Source of the DNA: a virus
Length of the DNA: 43,839 nucleotides
Virus record (IMG/VR): IMGVR_UViG_3300046838_000123
Location: 1 to 43,839 of that record
Direction: 5' to 3' (one strand)
The notes below the pieces were generated by a model. That model was not told where the DNA came from. It searched no databases and saw nothing but the letters and a program-made list of their open reading frames with translations. Positions 7,403 through 14,182 of this stretch are shown here, in pieces; the first letter of the stretch is position 1; every line of letters starts with the position of its first letter. A program made the translations under genes and the position numbers.

Positions 7403-8098
7403 CTAAGTACCAACGCCCAACAATGAGCGCGTAGGTGTTATGACTGCCGCTGACGCCATGCCGAGTGCAATCATGGTGGCCTGCATGGACTGCGCGCTAC
7501 CGTCTGCAATCGAGCCGTTGAATCCCAGACTGGAGGCCACCGCTGTAGCCGTGGTTTGAATCCAGTAGGCCACGACAATCGACGGATTCGTGCCGTTGTT
7601 GTGACTCTGAGCTGCAATGGTCCAGTTGGTCGGCGTGCTGTAACTGGTGCCATCCGAGGTCGAGGTCTTATTGCGTTCGCCCAGGAACCACATGATCGCA
7701 TTGTTCTGACTCGGCGTGCGCGTGGACCCAATCCCCACAATGTTGGCATTCGAGTTGGAGATTCGTTCGGCGGCGGAGATCAGATTCGTCAGACTCGAAT
7801 CCACCCCCGTCAACGTGCATAGCTGGGCGAATCCCTGCGCCGTCGCGCCCCAATTGACCGTGGGAATCGTCTCGGACGTCGAGGTCGCAATCTTGCCGTA
7901 GACCTGAACCTGCTTACAGCTGACATTCGGCGTCAGCAACGTATAGGTATTGTCCGGGAAAGTCAGGGTGTTAGATCCCTGATACTGCCCGGTGTTGTAT
8001 AGAATCAGATCGCCGATCGCATACGTTCCGCCAAAGGCCGGCGTTCTGTTTCCTGTCCCGATCGTGAAAGCGCCGATCGTCCCAATCGCGATCGTCAC
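7403..8098 (-). CDS. Putative tail structural protein, 231 aa
   Basis: GTG start at 8098 overlaps the TGA of the large upstream tail gene (GTGA, 8098-8095). The protein is Ser/Thr/Gly/Asn-rich and beta-predicted. It opens MTIAIGTIGAFTIGTGNRTP, has a central CKQVQVYGKIATSTSETIPT segment and ends in small hydrophobic residues. No family is named with confidence. Translational coupling with the 857-aa protein suggests that they are used together at the tail tip. Confidence 0.65.
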   Translation of the reverse strand: MTIAIGTIGAFTIGTGNRTPAFGGTYAIGDLILYNTGQYQGSNTLTFPDNTYTLLTPNVSCKQVQVYGKIATSTSETIPTVNWGATAQGFAQLCTLTGVDSSLTNLISAAERISNSNANIVGIGSTRTPSQNNAIMWFLGERNKTSTSDGTSYSTPTNWTIAAQSHNNGTNPSIVVAYWIQTTATAVASSLGFNGSIADGSAQSMQATMIALGMASAAVITPTRSLLGVGT

Positions 8099-10668
8099 GC
8101 AGCAAAGCCTGTTTTAAGCGCGTAAAACAGGTGATCTGAGGCAATCGCCCACTTGTAGTGCATGTGGTTGTTGAAGGCGAGCGCGTTCATGGCGGACGGC
8201 CCCAAGGAGAGTGCAACCTGATTCCAGGCGTTCTGCGTCATGACGCCCGGCGTCGGCCAGGTCACATACGGTGCGCAATCGCCGACGTTGTTACCGACCA
8301 GAACATCCCCTTCCTGCGTCAGGACGCGATTTCCTGCGGACACCTGCAGGCCCGCGATGTTGTTGGAGACAATCTGTGTGCCGCCGCTCGAGGTGTATCC
8401 GGACGATCCTCCCGTATCCCGGTTGAACATGCCCGTGCTGGTTCCAATCAGCGTGTTGGTGCCGAAGGTCTGATTGGCAAAGGTCAGTGCTCCTGTGACG
8501 GCATTGACCGCGCTGACGACACCCTCGATGTTGTAGGTGGTCTCCGTAGGGCCCATGAGAATGGCCCCACCCACGGGAAAGACGAAGAACACGAACCGAC
8601 TGTAGGGTCCGAGATTGAATATACCGTTGGATCCCAAGGCGGGATTCTGCAGCAGGATGTTGACCAGAAGCCCAAATCCTTGGCCAGCAGTCTGCGGCGA
8701 GCACTCCACCATGTGCTGATTGGTGAATCCAAATCCAGTCGGATAGGCCGGTGCAACACGGGAAGGCACTTGAGAATTGACAGTGGCCGCTCCCGGATCC
8801 ACATACCGCACCACCTGGAAATCGAAATAGCCGTCATGCCACAACGAAGACAAACCAACCTGTGAGCCCCCACACTGTACGACGTGCATGTTGGCGCCAT
8901 CTGTCCAGGTATCGGTGAATGCACTCGCCGACACACTGTTGGAGGCGGCCGAGTAATTGCCCGCTCCGTTGGAATTTCGGGCGCGGATCTGCACCGTCTG
9001 CGCAATACCTGCGGGGACGTTGTAGAAGTCCACGCGACACGATTGCATGTCAATGCCGTTGTTGGCCGCAGGCGTGAAGCGGGGTTGCACTCCCGTTATG
9101 CCAGAGGGCGAAAGCAGTCCTTCCAACTGCGTGATCTGCGGCCCCCCGTTCGGCGCGGGCATATCACAAATCGCATACAGCGTCGTCGGCGTCAGATCCG
9201 AATAGAGCTTGATGCTCTGGGGCGCTGCGGGAACCGGACCCGAACTCACCGGGAAATTAGCCGGATAGGCTGTATTGGTGATCGGATTGGCGTTGATGAA
9301 CGGGACAATCTTGGACGACCAGTCGTAGTTGGTACCGGATACGTAGGTCCATAGGAAATACGAGCACCGCAGCGTTTGCGCGGATGCGAAGTTATCCGCC
9401 GGTCCCTTGGTCGGGAAATGCGTGTAGGTGGCTTGTTGCGCAAAGCCGATGCAGGGAATGCTGTTGCGATAATCGGTTCCGCCGGGCGTAAAGCCCGAAC
9501 CATTCCACCGATTGCCCATGTAGACGTTCTGGGCGATGGTGGGAAAACCACCGGCGGCCGTGGGGTAGACATCCGGACTCGACATCGCCACTGCCGGACC
9601 GGCCACCGCCAGGTTGTCCACAATCCCATTGATCGTGAGCGCGTTGGCAATGACGAAGTTGATCTGCGGTCCCACCAAGGTATGGGGGAACGCCGCCACC
9701 ATCCGGTTGACCTGGGTGTTGAAGTTGTTGGCGAAATTGGTGCTGTTGTAGTCAGAACCCGCCTGCAGGTTGAGGGAGGTTTCCTGGTTAAAAATGAACT
9801 CAATCAGCGGATGGGTATCGAATGTGAAGGTCTGTCCCGCATAGGGACCGGAGGTCGTGACGAACGAGGTCGTGGCCAGATGCTCGAACATCCGCGTATA
9901 GCGGTCGTTGACGTTGGTGCGCCAGATCGCCGCACAGGCTCCCGACTGACCGGCGCCGAAGTCCTGATTCCAGTAGCCGAAGTGAACCCCATCCGAACCG
10001 GGTCCGTAGATGGAGTTGTTCAGGATGTAGGCCGGGGTTCCCAGTCCTGTTGCTCCGGTACCGCTGAACTTCTCGCACCAGATCATGGGTCCAAAACGCT
10101 TACCCGGCGCGACCGACTGCAGGTAATTGAAATCCTCGATGATGTTGGCGAAGTCATAGCCGCCGTCCGAGAGCTCGCAGACGTCCCACGTGTAGATCGT
10201 CTGGTATCCCAGGACATTGGGCCCCGAGGCGGCCAGGATGTTCATCTCGTTCTGGTTACGCCCGTTGCCTCGGGTCACGCTCCCGTTGATGTTGTTAGAC
10301 CCCATGTAGTGGCCGGGATGCCACTTCACCGGTTGACCGGTCGCCGGACTGCAGCCCACAACCGCGGAGGTATTGCCGGTCTGGTACTGGTCGAAGGCCT
10401 CAACCCGGTAGAACTGCGTACCCGGCAGGGTGTCCGGAAGGCTGGTCGCCGTCGTGGTCGTGATGAGGGTGAAGGGACCGCCGGCGGTGGGGCCCTTGTA
10501 GAGCCGGTAGCCGGCGATCACGGACTGACCGGTGGGGATGGGAGGGGTCCAGCTCAATGTCGCCGTGGAGCCGCTCACAGAGGCTTGCAGCTGGGGGGCG
10601 GCGAGGATACCCGTGAGGGTACGGACGGCCGTCAGCTGCATGTCAGTGATCGCACGGGGAGTGGCCAT
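8095..10668 (-). CDS. Large receptor-binding/tail protein with FN3 modules and glycosidase-like core
   Basis: Protein of 857 aa. Residues about 22-110 form a fibronectin type III domain (TATLSWTPP, GYRLYKGPTAGGPF, YRVEAFD). Next comes a region of about 350 residues starting VKWHPGHYMGSNN, with aromatic- and Asp-rich segments (YQTIYTWDVCELSDGGYDF, GPMIWCEKFSGTG, HPLIEFIFNQET) that looks like a TIM-barrel glycoside-hydrolase fold. A second FN3-like stretch (VQIRARNSNGAGNYSA) and a beta C-terminus follow. Likely a tail-tip adhesin or depolymerase acting on host surface glycan. The enzyme assignment is inference. Confidence 0.75.
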   Translation of the reverse strand: MATPRAITDMQLTAVRTLTGILAAPQLQASVSGSTATLSWTPPIPTGQSVIAGYRLYKGPTAGGPFTLITTTTATSLPDTLPGTQFYRVEAFDQYQTGNTSAVVGCSPATGQPVKWHPGHYMGSNNINGSVTRGNGRNQNEMNILAASGPNVLGYQTIYTWDVCELSDGGYDFANIIEDFNYLQSVAPGKRFGPMIWCEKFSGTGATGLGTPAYILNNSIYGPGSDGVHFGYWNQDFGAGQSGACAAIWRTNVNDRYTRMFEHLATTSFVTTSGPYAGQTFTFDTHPLIEFIFNQETSLNLQAGSDYNSTNFANNFNTQVNRMVAAFPHTLVGPQINFVIANALTINGIVDNLAVAGPAVAMSSPDVYPTAAGGFPTIAQNVYMGNRWNGSGFTPGGTDYRNSIPCIGFAQQATYTHFPTKGPADNFASAQTLRCSYFLWTYVSGTNYDWSSKIVPFINANPITNTAYPANFPVSSGPVPAAPQSIKLYSDLTPTTLYAICDMPAPNGGPQITQLEGLLSPSGITGVQPRFTPAANNGIDMQSCRVDFYNVPAGIAQTVQIRARNSNGAGNYSAASNSVSASAFTDTWTDGANMHVVQCGGSQVGLSSLWHDGYFDFQVVRYVDPGAATVNSQVPSRVAPAYPTGFGFTNQHMVECSPQTAGQGFGLLVNILLQNPALGSNGIFNLGPYSRFVFFVFPVGGAILMGPTETTYNIEGVVSAVNAVTGALTFANQTFGTNTLIGTSTGMFNRDTGGSSGYTSSGGTQIVSNNIAGLQVSAGNRVLTQEGDVLVGNNVGDCAPYVTWPTPGVMTQNAWNQVALSLGPSAMNALAFNNHMHYKWAIASDHLFYALKTGFAA

Positions 10669-10725
10669 TTACAGCCGACACGTCGGTTTCGGGCCGCGCC
10701 TGAGCCAGTACCGAATCCACAGCAT
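10669..10725 (-). CDS. Tiny ORF, 18 aa, tiled between two tail genes
   Basis: Reads MLWIRYWLRRGPKPTCRL. The ATG at 10725 shares a base with the stop of the 109-aa gene (TGATG), and its TAA is followed directly by the ATG of the 857-aa gene. The exact tiling suggests it is translated, perhaps only to couple its neighbours. No function can be inferred from so short a sequence. Confidence 0.35.
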   Translation of the reverse strand: MLWIRYWLRRGPKPTCRL

Positions 10726-11054
10726 CAGGCAAGCATAAAATCCGAGACGGGCCCCGGCACCTTCGCGGCGATGGCGAATGCGAACTCGTTACCCCACTTG
10801 GCGACCGCACCATCCTTGGTCACCGCTCGAGCAGCGGCGAACCAGTTGCCGATCGCGAGATTGCTGGGCAGAGCTCCGGTCTGCTTACCCGCAGTCACCG
10901 TGAGGTCGGCGTCGTCCACCACGAGGGTGTAGGTGCCCGACACCTGACCGAAACCATATTGGTACTTCGTGATAGTCCCGACCGGGATGGCGGTGCCATC
11001 CTCGAAGGTGGCGGGCGCGGTAAAACTCGCCGTAACCGGGTTGGTCACAGACAT
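10725..11054 (-). CDS. Small FN3/Ig-like virion protein, 109 aa
   Basis: First gene after the terminator-like hairpin that follows the NusG paralogue. The pattern ASFTAPATFEDGTAIPVGTITKYQYGF...GNWFAAARAVTKDGAVAKWGNEFAFAI resembles a compact fibronectin/Ig-like domain. A GGAG Shine-Dalgarno lies before ATG 11054. Probably a decoration or tail-associated protein; the role is not known. Confidence 0.7.
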   Translation of the reverse strand: MSVTNPVTASFTAPATFEDGTAIPVGTITKYQYGFGQVSGTYTLVVDDADLTVTAGKQTGALPSNLAIGNWFAAARAVTKDGAVAKWGNEFAFAIAAKVPGPVSDFMLA

Positions 11055-11064
11055 GGGAGACTCC

Positions 11065-11092
11065 AGAAAAAGAGAAAGCCCGCGATGGCGGG
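11065..11092 (-). terminator. Terminator-like hairpin between the NusG paralogue and the structural genes
   Basis: On the minus strand CCCGC-CATC-GCGGG (11092-11079) is followed by CTTTCTCTTTTTCT. The stem is short but fully paired and the tract is U-rich, although broken by C. It lies 3' of the NusG-like gene and just before the first structural gene, the classic place for a terminator overcome by a phage antiterminator. Confidence 0.6.
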
Positions 11093-11153
11093 AAATCGAC
11101 CGTGGGGAAACGGAGGAATCAGCTCGGGATGAGCTTTGGCGGACGCTGCCGCC

Positions 11154-11170
11154 TGTGAGACCAGCTCACA
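11154..11170. repeat. 17-bp inverted repeat TGTGAG-N5-CTCACA
   Basis: Perfect 6-5-6 inverted repeat TGTGAGACCAGCTCACA in the 133-bp gap after the NusG paralogue. Its geometry and outer bases match TGTGAT-N5-ATCACA at 12964-12980. It could be a protein operator or an RNA hairpin with a five-base loop of the boxB kind in the late leader. Confidence 0.45.
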
Positions 11171-11187
11171 TCAGTGGGTTATAGCAC

Positions 11188-11688
11188 TCAAGCGCATAGC
11201 TCAACAAGCCCTCCCGACAGCGATACGGGAGTATCCCGGCCCAAGATGTTCAGCAATATGGTTACCCGGTCATCCGATGACTCGTTGAGGAAAATCCCCT
11301 GCCAGTGATTGAATGCCCCGCCGGTAATGCGTACGCGGCACTGGGGCTTCAAAGGGTCTTCGATGCGACGTAACTGTACGGCCGGATCTTCGTACTGTCG
11401 TAGGCCGTCTATGACAGGCTGGGGCACCACGGCGTACTCCTCGCCGAAACGTACGAGGCCCAACACGCCTTTGGTGGACTTCGCCGGCGCGAGGTTCTGG
11501 ATACCGACCGCGAGCTGCAGGAATAGATACTGCGGGAAGAGTGGCGAGACCGCCTGAATTCTTCGTCCAAACCGCCGGCGACGGATAATCAGACGCGGAC
11601 AGTATACGAGGTAATCCTGATCCTGCAGCCGCTCCTCCGCGAGGGCTTCACACCCCGCCTTGGTGCGAATGACATACCAGCGATTCAT
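11188..11688 (-). CDS. NusG/RfaH-like transcription antiterminator
   Basis: Protein of 166 aa with the two-domain plan of NusG paralogues. The N-terminal NGN domain starts WYVIRTKAGCEALAEERLQD and has YCPRLIIRRRRFGRR and SPLFPQYLFLQLAV (residues 4-60). A C-terminal KOW-type domain has VRITGGAFNHWQGIF and ends in SLSGGLVELCA. RfaH-type proteins bind RNA polymerase, suppress pausing and termination, and act on selected operons. The ATG at 11688 overlaps the rusA stop (ATGA). The gene sits at the front of the 30-kb late block with a terminator-like hairpin behind it, so late-operon antitermination is a strong inference. Confidence 0.9.
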   Translation of the reverse strand: MNRWYVIRTKAGCEALAEERLQDQDYLVYCPRLIIRRRRFGRRIQAVSPLFPQYLFLQLAVGIQNLAPAKSTKGVLGLVRFGEEYAVVPQPVIDGLRQYEDPAVQLRRIEDPLKPQCRVRITGGAFNHWQGIFLNESSDDRVTILLNILGRDTPVSLSGGLVELCA

Positions 11689-12047
11689 CCCGGCACGCGC
11701 GCCGCTTCACCAATACGCACGACGGTGCGAGCAGGTTTACCAATGCTCTGGATGTAGGTCGTGGTCAAGTGCGTTGCGTCATCGTCCACGAAAAAGCCTT
11801 CGCTCACGAGCGCATCTTGGAGCAATTTGCACCCCCCGCAGAAGTTATCCGGGTCGAGTTTGCGCGGACTGATGCGCTCGATGGTCAAATATCCGTGCGG
11901 CACCGTCACCACCTTCACGTGGGCTTCGAGTACGGCCGCTTTCACCAGCCACTGCCAGGTACCCCGCATGCGATAGCGACGCGCCCAGTGGAGTTTGTCC
12001 ATGACGTTGCGCGAGAGGATCGGCTCGGGCAGCTCGAGTGTGATCAT
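11685..12047 (-). CDS. rusA: RusA-family Holliday junction resolvase
   Basis: Product of 120 aa from ATG 12047, preceded by a GGGGG Shine-Dalgarno; a longer upstream reading has no such support. It shows the RusA signature: SRKLDPDNF-type core (here ISPRKLDPDNFCGGCKLLQD), then ALVSEGFFVDDDATHL, with acidic residues for metal binding. The usual family length is about 120 aa. RusA dimers resolve four-way junctions; here that would debranch DNA before packaging or complete Bet-mediated recombination. The gene is coupled to the NusG paralogue downstream. Confidence 0.9.
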   Translation of the reverse strand: MITLELPEPILSRNVMDKLHWARRYRMRGTWQWLVKAAVLEAHVKVVTVPHGYLTIERISPRKLDPDNFCGGCKLLQDALVSEGFFVDDDATHLTTTYIQSIGKPARTVVRIGEAARVPG

Positions 12048-12069
12048 GCGGTTCCCCCAAGGAAAAACA

Positions 12070-12480
12070 TTACAGCGGCTCGTTGTACAGCGATTCAAAC
12101 GCCGCGCGCCAGTCAACCGGCTTGCGATCCTTCGCCCCAATGATGACGCACTCCAGGCCGCTTGTTTTAATGGCTTCTCGGAATCGTTCTTTTCGCGTGT
12201 TGGTATCCGTGGTCCCGTCAAACACATCCAAACCGCAATGGTCCAACATGCGTTTGGCGAGCCACGCTTCGTTGTCCAACTGGCTCAGTTGCGTCACCCC
12301 CCGTTGCTGAGGTCCCTTCGCCCCAGCGACCCGCTGCTCCAGCCGCGCCATCATTTCATCGTGCCCGTGGACGGTCGGAGTGCGATCGAAGTAGCCTTTG
12401 GGAGTGCTCACTTTTTGACCATGTGGTATTTTATGCGCATGAATCTTGCTTTCCCCGTACGTATGAGCGCCCTTCTGCAC
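12070..12480 (-). CDS. Hypothetical protein, 136 aa
   Basis: Soluble, charged protein (EMMARLEQRVAGAKGPQQRG, LDNEAWLAKRMLDHCGLDVF, KPVDWRAAFESLYNEPL) upstream of rusA in the late block. The listed start is a GTG at 12480 with AGGA nearby; a GTG at 12411 would give a protein of 113 aa. No domain is recognised. The position between a zinc-binding protein and RusA hints at DNA metabolism. Confidence 0.65.
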   Translation of the reverse strand: MQKGAHTYGESKIHAHKIPHGQKVSTPKGYFDRTPTVHGHDEMMARLEQRVAGAKGPQQRGVTQLSQLDNEAWLAKRMLDHCGLDVFDGTTDTNTRKERFREAIKTSGLECVIIGAKDRKPVDWRAAFESLYNEPL

Positions 12481-12491
12481 CTGATCCTGGC

Positions 12492-12728
12492 CTACCCGGA
12501 ACGCTTCGAGCGTGCGGGCTTGCCGTGCGCCCTACTTCCGTTCTGGGAAGTTGCATTGGATGACTTGCGCAGAAACTCATTGACGCGCGCCTCGTGATTG
12601 GCGGCGCGGACCTTCTCGCGCGTGGGTCTAACCATGCCTGCACAGATCTCACGGTGATCAACCTCGCCTGAGTACGGAATTTGGTGTCGCCATTCAATCT
12701 GTTCTCCACAGAATAGGCATCGGCTCAT
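12492..12728 (-). CDS. Small zinc-binding protein, 78 aa; first gene of the late block
   Basis: Starts MSRCLFCGEQIEWRHQIPY and has EVDHREICAG, so Cys4, Cys7, a His and a later Cys could bind zinc in a minimal ribbon or HNH-like fold. The C-terminus is basic and disordered. A GAGAGG Shine-Dalgarno lies before ATG 12728. No family is assigned. As the first gene leaving the control region on the minus strand it may be regulatory. Confidence 0.7.
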   Translation of the reverse strand: MSRCLFCGEQIEWRHQIPYSGEVDHREICAGMVRPTREKVRAANHEARVNEFLRKSSNATSQNGSRAHGKPARSKRSG

Positions 12729-12876
12729 CTAAAACCTCTCGCCCACACAGAACCCCTTTCCCCTCTTGGTGCTATCACCGGGTACTAGGCCGTCCCCATA
12801 TCAGACCAGGATGCAAGTGGTCAGCAGAGCCTGGAATTCAGCCTTTGGCGATCTAGTTACCTAGCTCCATCGACAG

Positions 12877-12893
12877 GAACGGAATGGCCGTTC
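12877..12893. repeat. 17-bp inverted repeat GAACGG-N5-CCGTTC
   Basis: Perfect 6-5-6 inverted repeat in the 247-bp non-coding stretch 12729-12975 that separates the late block from the control region. It is one of three repeats of the same geometry within about 100 bp. It is a candidate operator for late control; no convincing minus-strand promoter was picked out here. Confidence 0.4.
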
Positions 12894-12916
12894 ACCAACG
12901 TATTCCGGTCGTCACC

Positions 12917-12945
12917 TTGAAGTCCGATCGAAACTGATAGATACT
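12917..12945 (+). promoter_or_regulatory. Predicted sigma70-type promoter for a short RNA
   Basis: TTGAAG (12917-12922), a 17-base spacer and GATACT (12940-12945) on the plus strand. The -10 box lies inside the inverted repeat GATAGATACTGTCTATC (12936-12952), so a regulator bound there would block it. No ORF of useful length follows before the terminator at 12982-13016. Confidence 0.5.
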
Positions 12946-12952
12946 GTCTATC
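12936..12952. promoter_or_regulatory. Candidate operator GATAGA-N5-TCTATC
   Basis: Perfect 6-5-6 inverted repeat covering the -10 box and probable start of the predicted short-RNA promoter. Its sequence is unlike the CACT-N3-AGTG operators of the switch, so a different regulator is likely. Confidence 0.45.
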
Positions 12953-13016
12953 GACACGTTGCATGTGATAGACGATCACAGAACCCCCGGATGGTCTTCC
13001 GCCTCCGGGGGTTTTT
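12952..13016 (+). ncRNA. Candidate small RNA (about 65 nt)
   Basis: The interval runs from the predicted start site to a strong intrinsic terminator. It contains one hairpin (TGTGAT-AGACG-ATCACA, 12964-12980) and the terminator hairpin, and has no useful ORF. It is antisense to the last 14 codons of the zinc-finger gene 12976-13257. Existence of the transcript is inferred from promoter and terminator alone. Confidence 0.45.
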
Positions 13017-13257
13017 CATTTGGGGAAACCGCAGGGCAGTCGCCGAAGGCGAAACTCCGTTCTGCGCTGATCCAGAACCGACCACGCAGCACCATGCCCA
13101 CTACCCTCATCTCTTCGGCAGTGCGGCACCGTCGAGTCATCGGACGGAACGTGCCAGTCCGATGTTTCTCGAACGCGAACACACTCTTGAAGTACTGCCC
13201 GCACGCGCGGCACAACGACTGGTTCCCGTGCAGCGGCAATTCGGATACTTCGGTCAT
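12976..13257 (-). CDS. C2H2-like zinc-finger protein, 93 aa
   Basis: The N-terminal half has CRACGQYFKSVFAFEKHRTG (Cys-x2-Cys ... His) and then TRRCRTAEEMRVVGMVLRGR, the layout of a small conserved phage protein in which CxxC...FxxxxxFxxHRxG is followed by RRCxTxEEMxxxGM. Probably a zinc-dependent nucleic-acid-binding protein. The last 14 codons coincide with a plus-strand terminator and candidate sRNA. It is separated from both the late block and the Cro-like gene, and could be read with the latter. Confidence 0.75.
   Translation of the reverse strand: MTEVSELPLHGNQSLCRACGQYFKSVFAFEKHRTGTFRPMTRRCRTAEEMRVVGMVLRGRFWISAERSFAFGDCPAVSPNEKPPEAEDHPGVL
12982..13016 (+). terminator. Intrinsic terminator
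   Basis: AACCCCCGGA (12982-12991) pairs with TCCGGGGGTT (13004-13013), followed by a T-run ending at 13016. This is a strong plus-strand terminator. The minus-strand reading lacks a U-run. It would end a short plus-strand transcript and shield the switch region from read-through. Confidence 0.8.
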
Positions 13258-13399
13258 AAGGAGCGCCCGGCTCCGTAGGGAGCACGCCGAGAGGAGCTCA
13301 GCGTATGGACGGGCGCATAGAACTCTATGAATGCCGCGTTAAGTCGAATCGCGCCGTGCGGCTGTGTGCGGTATGGCACAGTGGATGGCACAAGAATAA

Positions 13400-13642
13400 C
13401 TAAGCCGACGCGGCGAACTGCTGTACTACCGGCGGTTCGCGCGGATACAGGTCAGGACGCAAATCGTGACGAGAGACGCCCGTGGCGCGCTCTACTTCCA
13501 GCACCCGCTCGGCAGGCACCCGCTTATCGCGGAGCAGCCAATTGGAGATGGACCCTTGGGACTTCAGCCCCAAAGCTCGAGCCAGGGCGGTCTGGCCGCC
13601 GGCATTGTCAATGGCCTTGCGTAACGCTTCTATGCGATTCAT
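13400..13642 (-). CDS. Cro/YdaS-like HTH regulator, 80 aa
   Basis: Compact helix-turn-helix protein: ALRKAIDNAGGQTALARALGL then QGSISNWLLRDKRVPAERVL and VERATGVSRHDLRPDLYP, the pattern of the YdaS/Cro antitoxin-like family. The ATG at 13642 lies where transcription from the predicted promoter (-10 at 13654-13649) should begin, so its mRNA may be leaderless. It diverges from the CI-like gene 29 bp away and operators O1 and O2 lie between and inside their starts. It probably controls the early operon together with the CI-like protein. Confidence 0.85.
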   Translation of the reverse strand: MNRIEALRKAIDNAGGQTALARALGLKSQGSISNWLLRDKRVPAERVLEVERATGVSRHDLRPDLYPREPPVVQQFAASA

Positions 13643-13648
13643 CAATCG

Positions 13649-13678
13649 CTTATACCACTATTGGTGATTACGTGGCAA
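13649..13678 (-). promoter_or_regulatory. Promoter for the Cro/YdaS-like gene
   Basis: On the minus strand TTGCCA (13678-13673), 18-base spacer, TATAAG (13654-13649). Predicted start is at or next to the ATG at 13642. Operator O1 lies between the two boxes, so a bound repressor would exclude polymerase. Confidence 0.65.
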
Positions 13679-13690
13679 CCACTCAAAGTG
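13654..13690. promoter_or_regulatory. Operators O1 and O2 of the genetic switch
   Basis: O1 is CACTATTGGTG (13656-13666, within ACCACTATTGGTGAT) and O2 is CACTCAAAGTG (13680-13690). Their centres are 24 bp apart. They follow the consensus CAC(T)-N3-(A/G)GTG. O1 sits in the minus-strand promoter; O2 lies in the first codons of the CI-like gene. Two further copies occur at 14183-14215. Confidence 0.75.
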
Positions 13691-14154
13691 ATTTGAATGC
13701 ACGGCAAACTAAAGCCGTGCCGAAACCTGCGAAAACAAGTCCTCTGTGGTCACGCTTCTGGGATGCGCTCACCGACGTCCGCAAGCCGGCCTTTCCCGAT
13801 CCGTATGATCAAACAGTGATTGGCAAGGCCATCGGCGTGGGTCAGACTATGGTCTCAGCGATCAAAACAGGGGATAAGTTGCCTGGGGTGGAGACCGCGC
13901 TAGCAATGGCGCAGTACGCCCAGATGAGCGTGATTTACCTACTCCAAGGGGAAGGCCCGCAGAGGCCATGGAGTGACATGGACACCGAGTTCCGGTCGCT
14001 GATTCAGTTCTGGGAAGCCCTCGACGATGCCAATCGCGGGGAGTTGCTCAAGCGCGCGGACGAGCTGTTCAGACTTCAAGAAACCTCAAGACGCCCACGT
14101 TTTGCGCCGCAACCAACATCCTCCCGCAAAGCCACAAAAAAGCCCGCTCACTGA
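13672..14154 (+). CDS. CI-like HTH transcriptional regulator, 160 aa
   Basis: GTG start at 13672 with GGTGAT just upstream, giving VATTQSDLNARQTKAVPKPA; a longer upstream reading crosses the promoter and is unlikely. The HTH is YDQTVIGKAIGVGQTMVSAI followed by KTGDKLPGVETALAMAQYAQ and VIYLLQGEGP, the usual XRE/CI fold. The C-terminal part (FRSLIQFWEALDDANRGELL) may dimerise; no LexA-type autoprotease domain is visible. A terminator follows directly, so it forms its own unit between the two operator pairs. Likely the lysogeny-side repressor, though a Cro-type role is possible. Confidence 0.8.
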   Translation: MATTQSDLNARQTKAVPKPAKTSPLWSRFWDALTDVRKPAFPDPYDQTVIGKAIGVGQTMVSAIKTGDKLPGVETALAMAQYAQMSVIYLLQGEGPQRPWSDMDTEFRSLIQFWEALDDANRGELLKRADELFRLQETSRRPRFAPQPTSSRKATKKPAH

Positions 14155-14170
14155 CCGTCGGCCTTTTTTT
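14136..14170. terminator. Terminator after the CI-like gene
   Basis: AAAAAAGCCCG (14136-14146) pairs with CGGCCTTTTTT (14159-14169) with one mismatch. A-run before and T-run after make it bidirectional in form. It separates the regulator gene from the early promoter 25 bp downstream. Confidence 0.65.
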
Positions 14171-14182
14171 CGCTCCTGATAT

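Noticed and set aside
9376-10932. Long plus-strand open frame (518 codons) opposite the large tail gene
   Set aside because: It is Arg/Gly-rich, lacks any domain, has no ribosome site and mirrors a well-supported minus-strand gene with FN3 modules. It is a shadow frame caused by GC-rich codon use.
12964-12980. CRP/Clp-type site TGTGA-N-TCACA
   Set aside because: The spacer is seven bases, not six, so it is not a standard CRP site. It was kept as an inverted repeat only.
13370-13395. Direct repeat TATGGCACAGTGGATGGCACA as an attachment-site core
   Set aside because: Only a short repeat of GGCACA type, with no integrase gene, arm-type sites or host tRNA sequence nearby.
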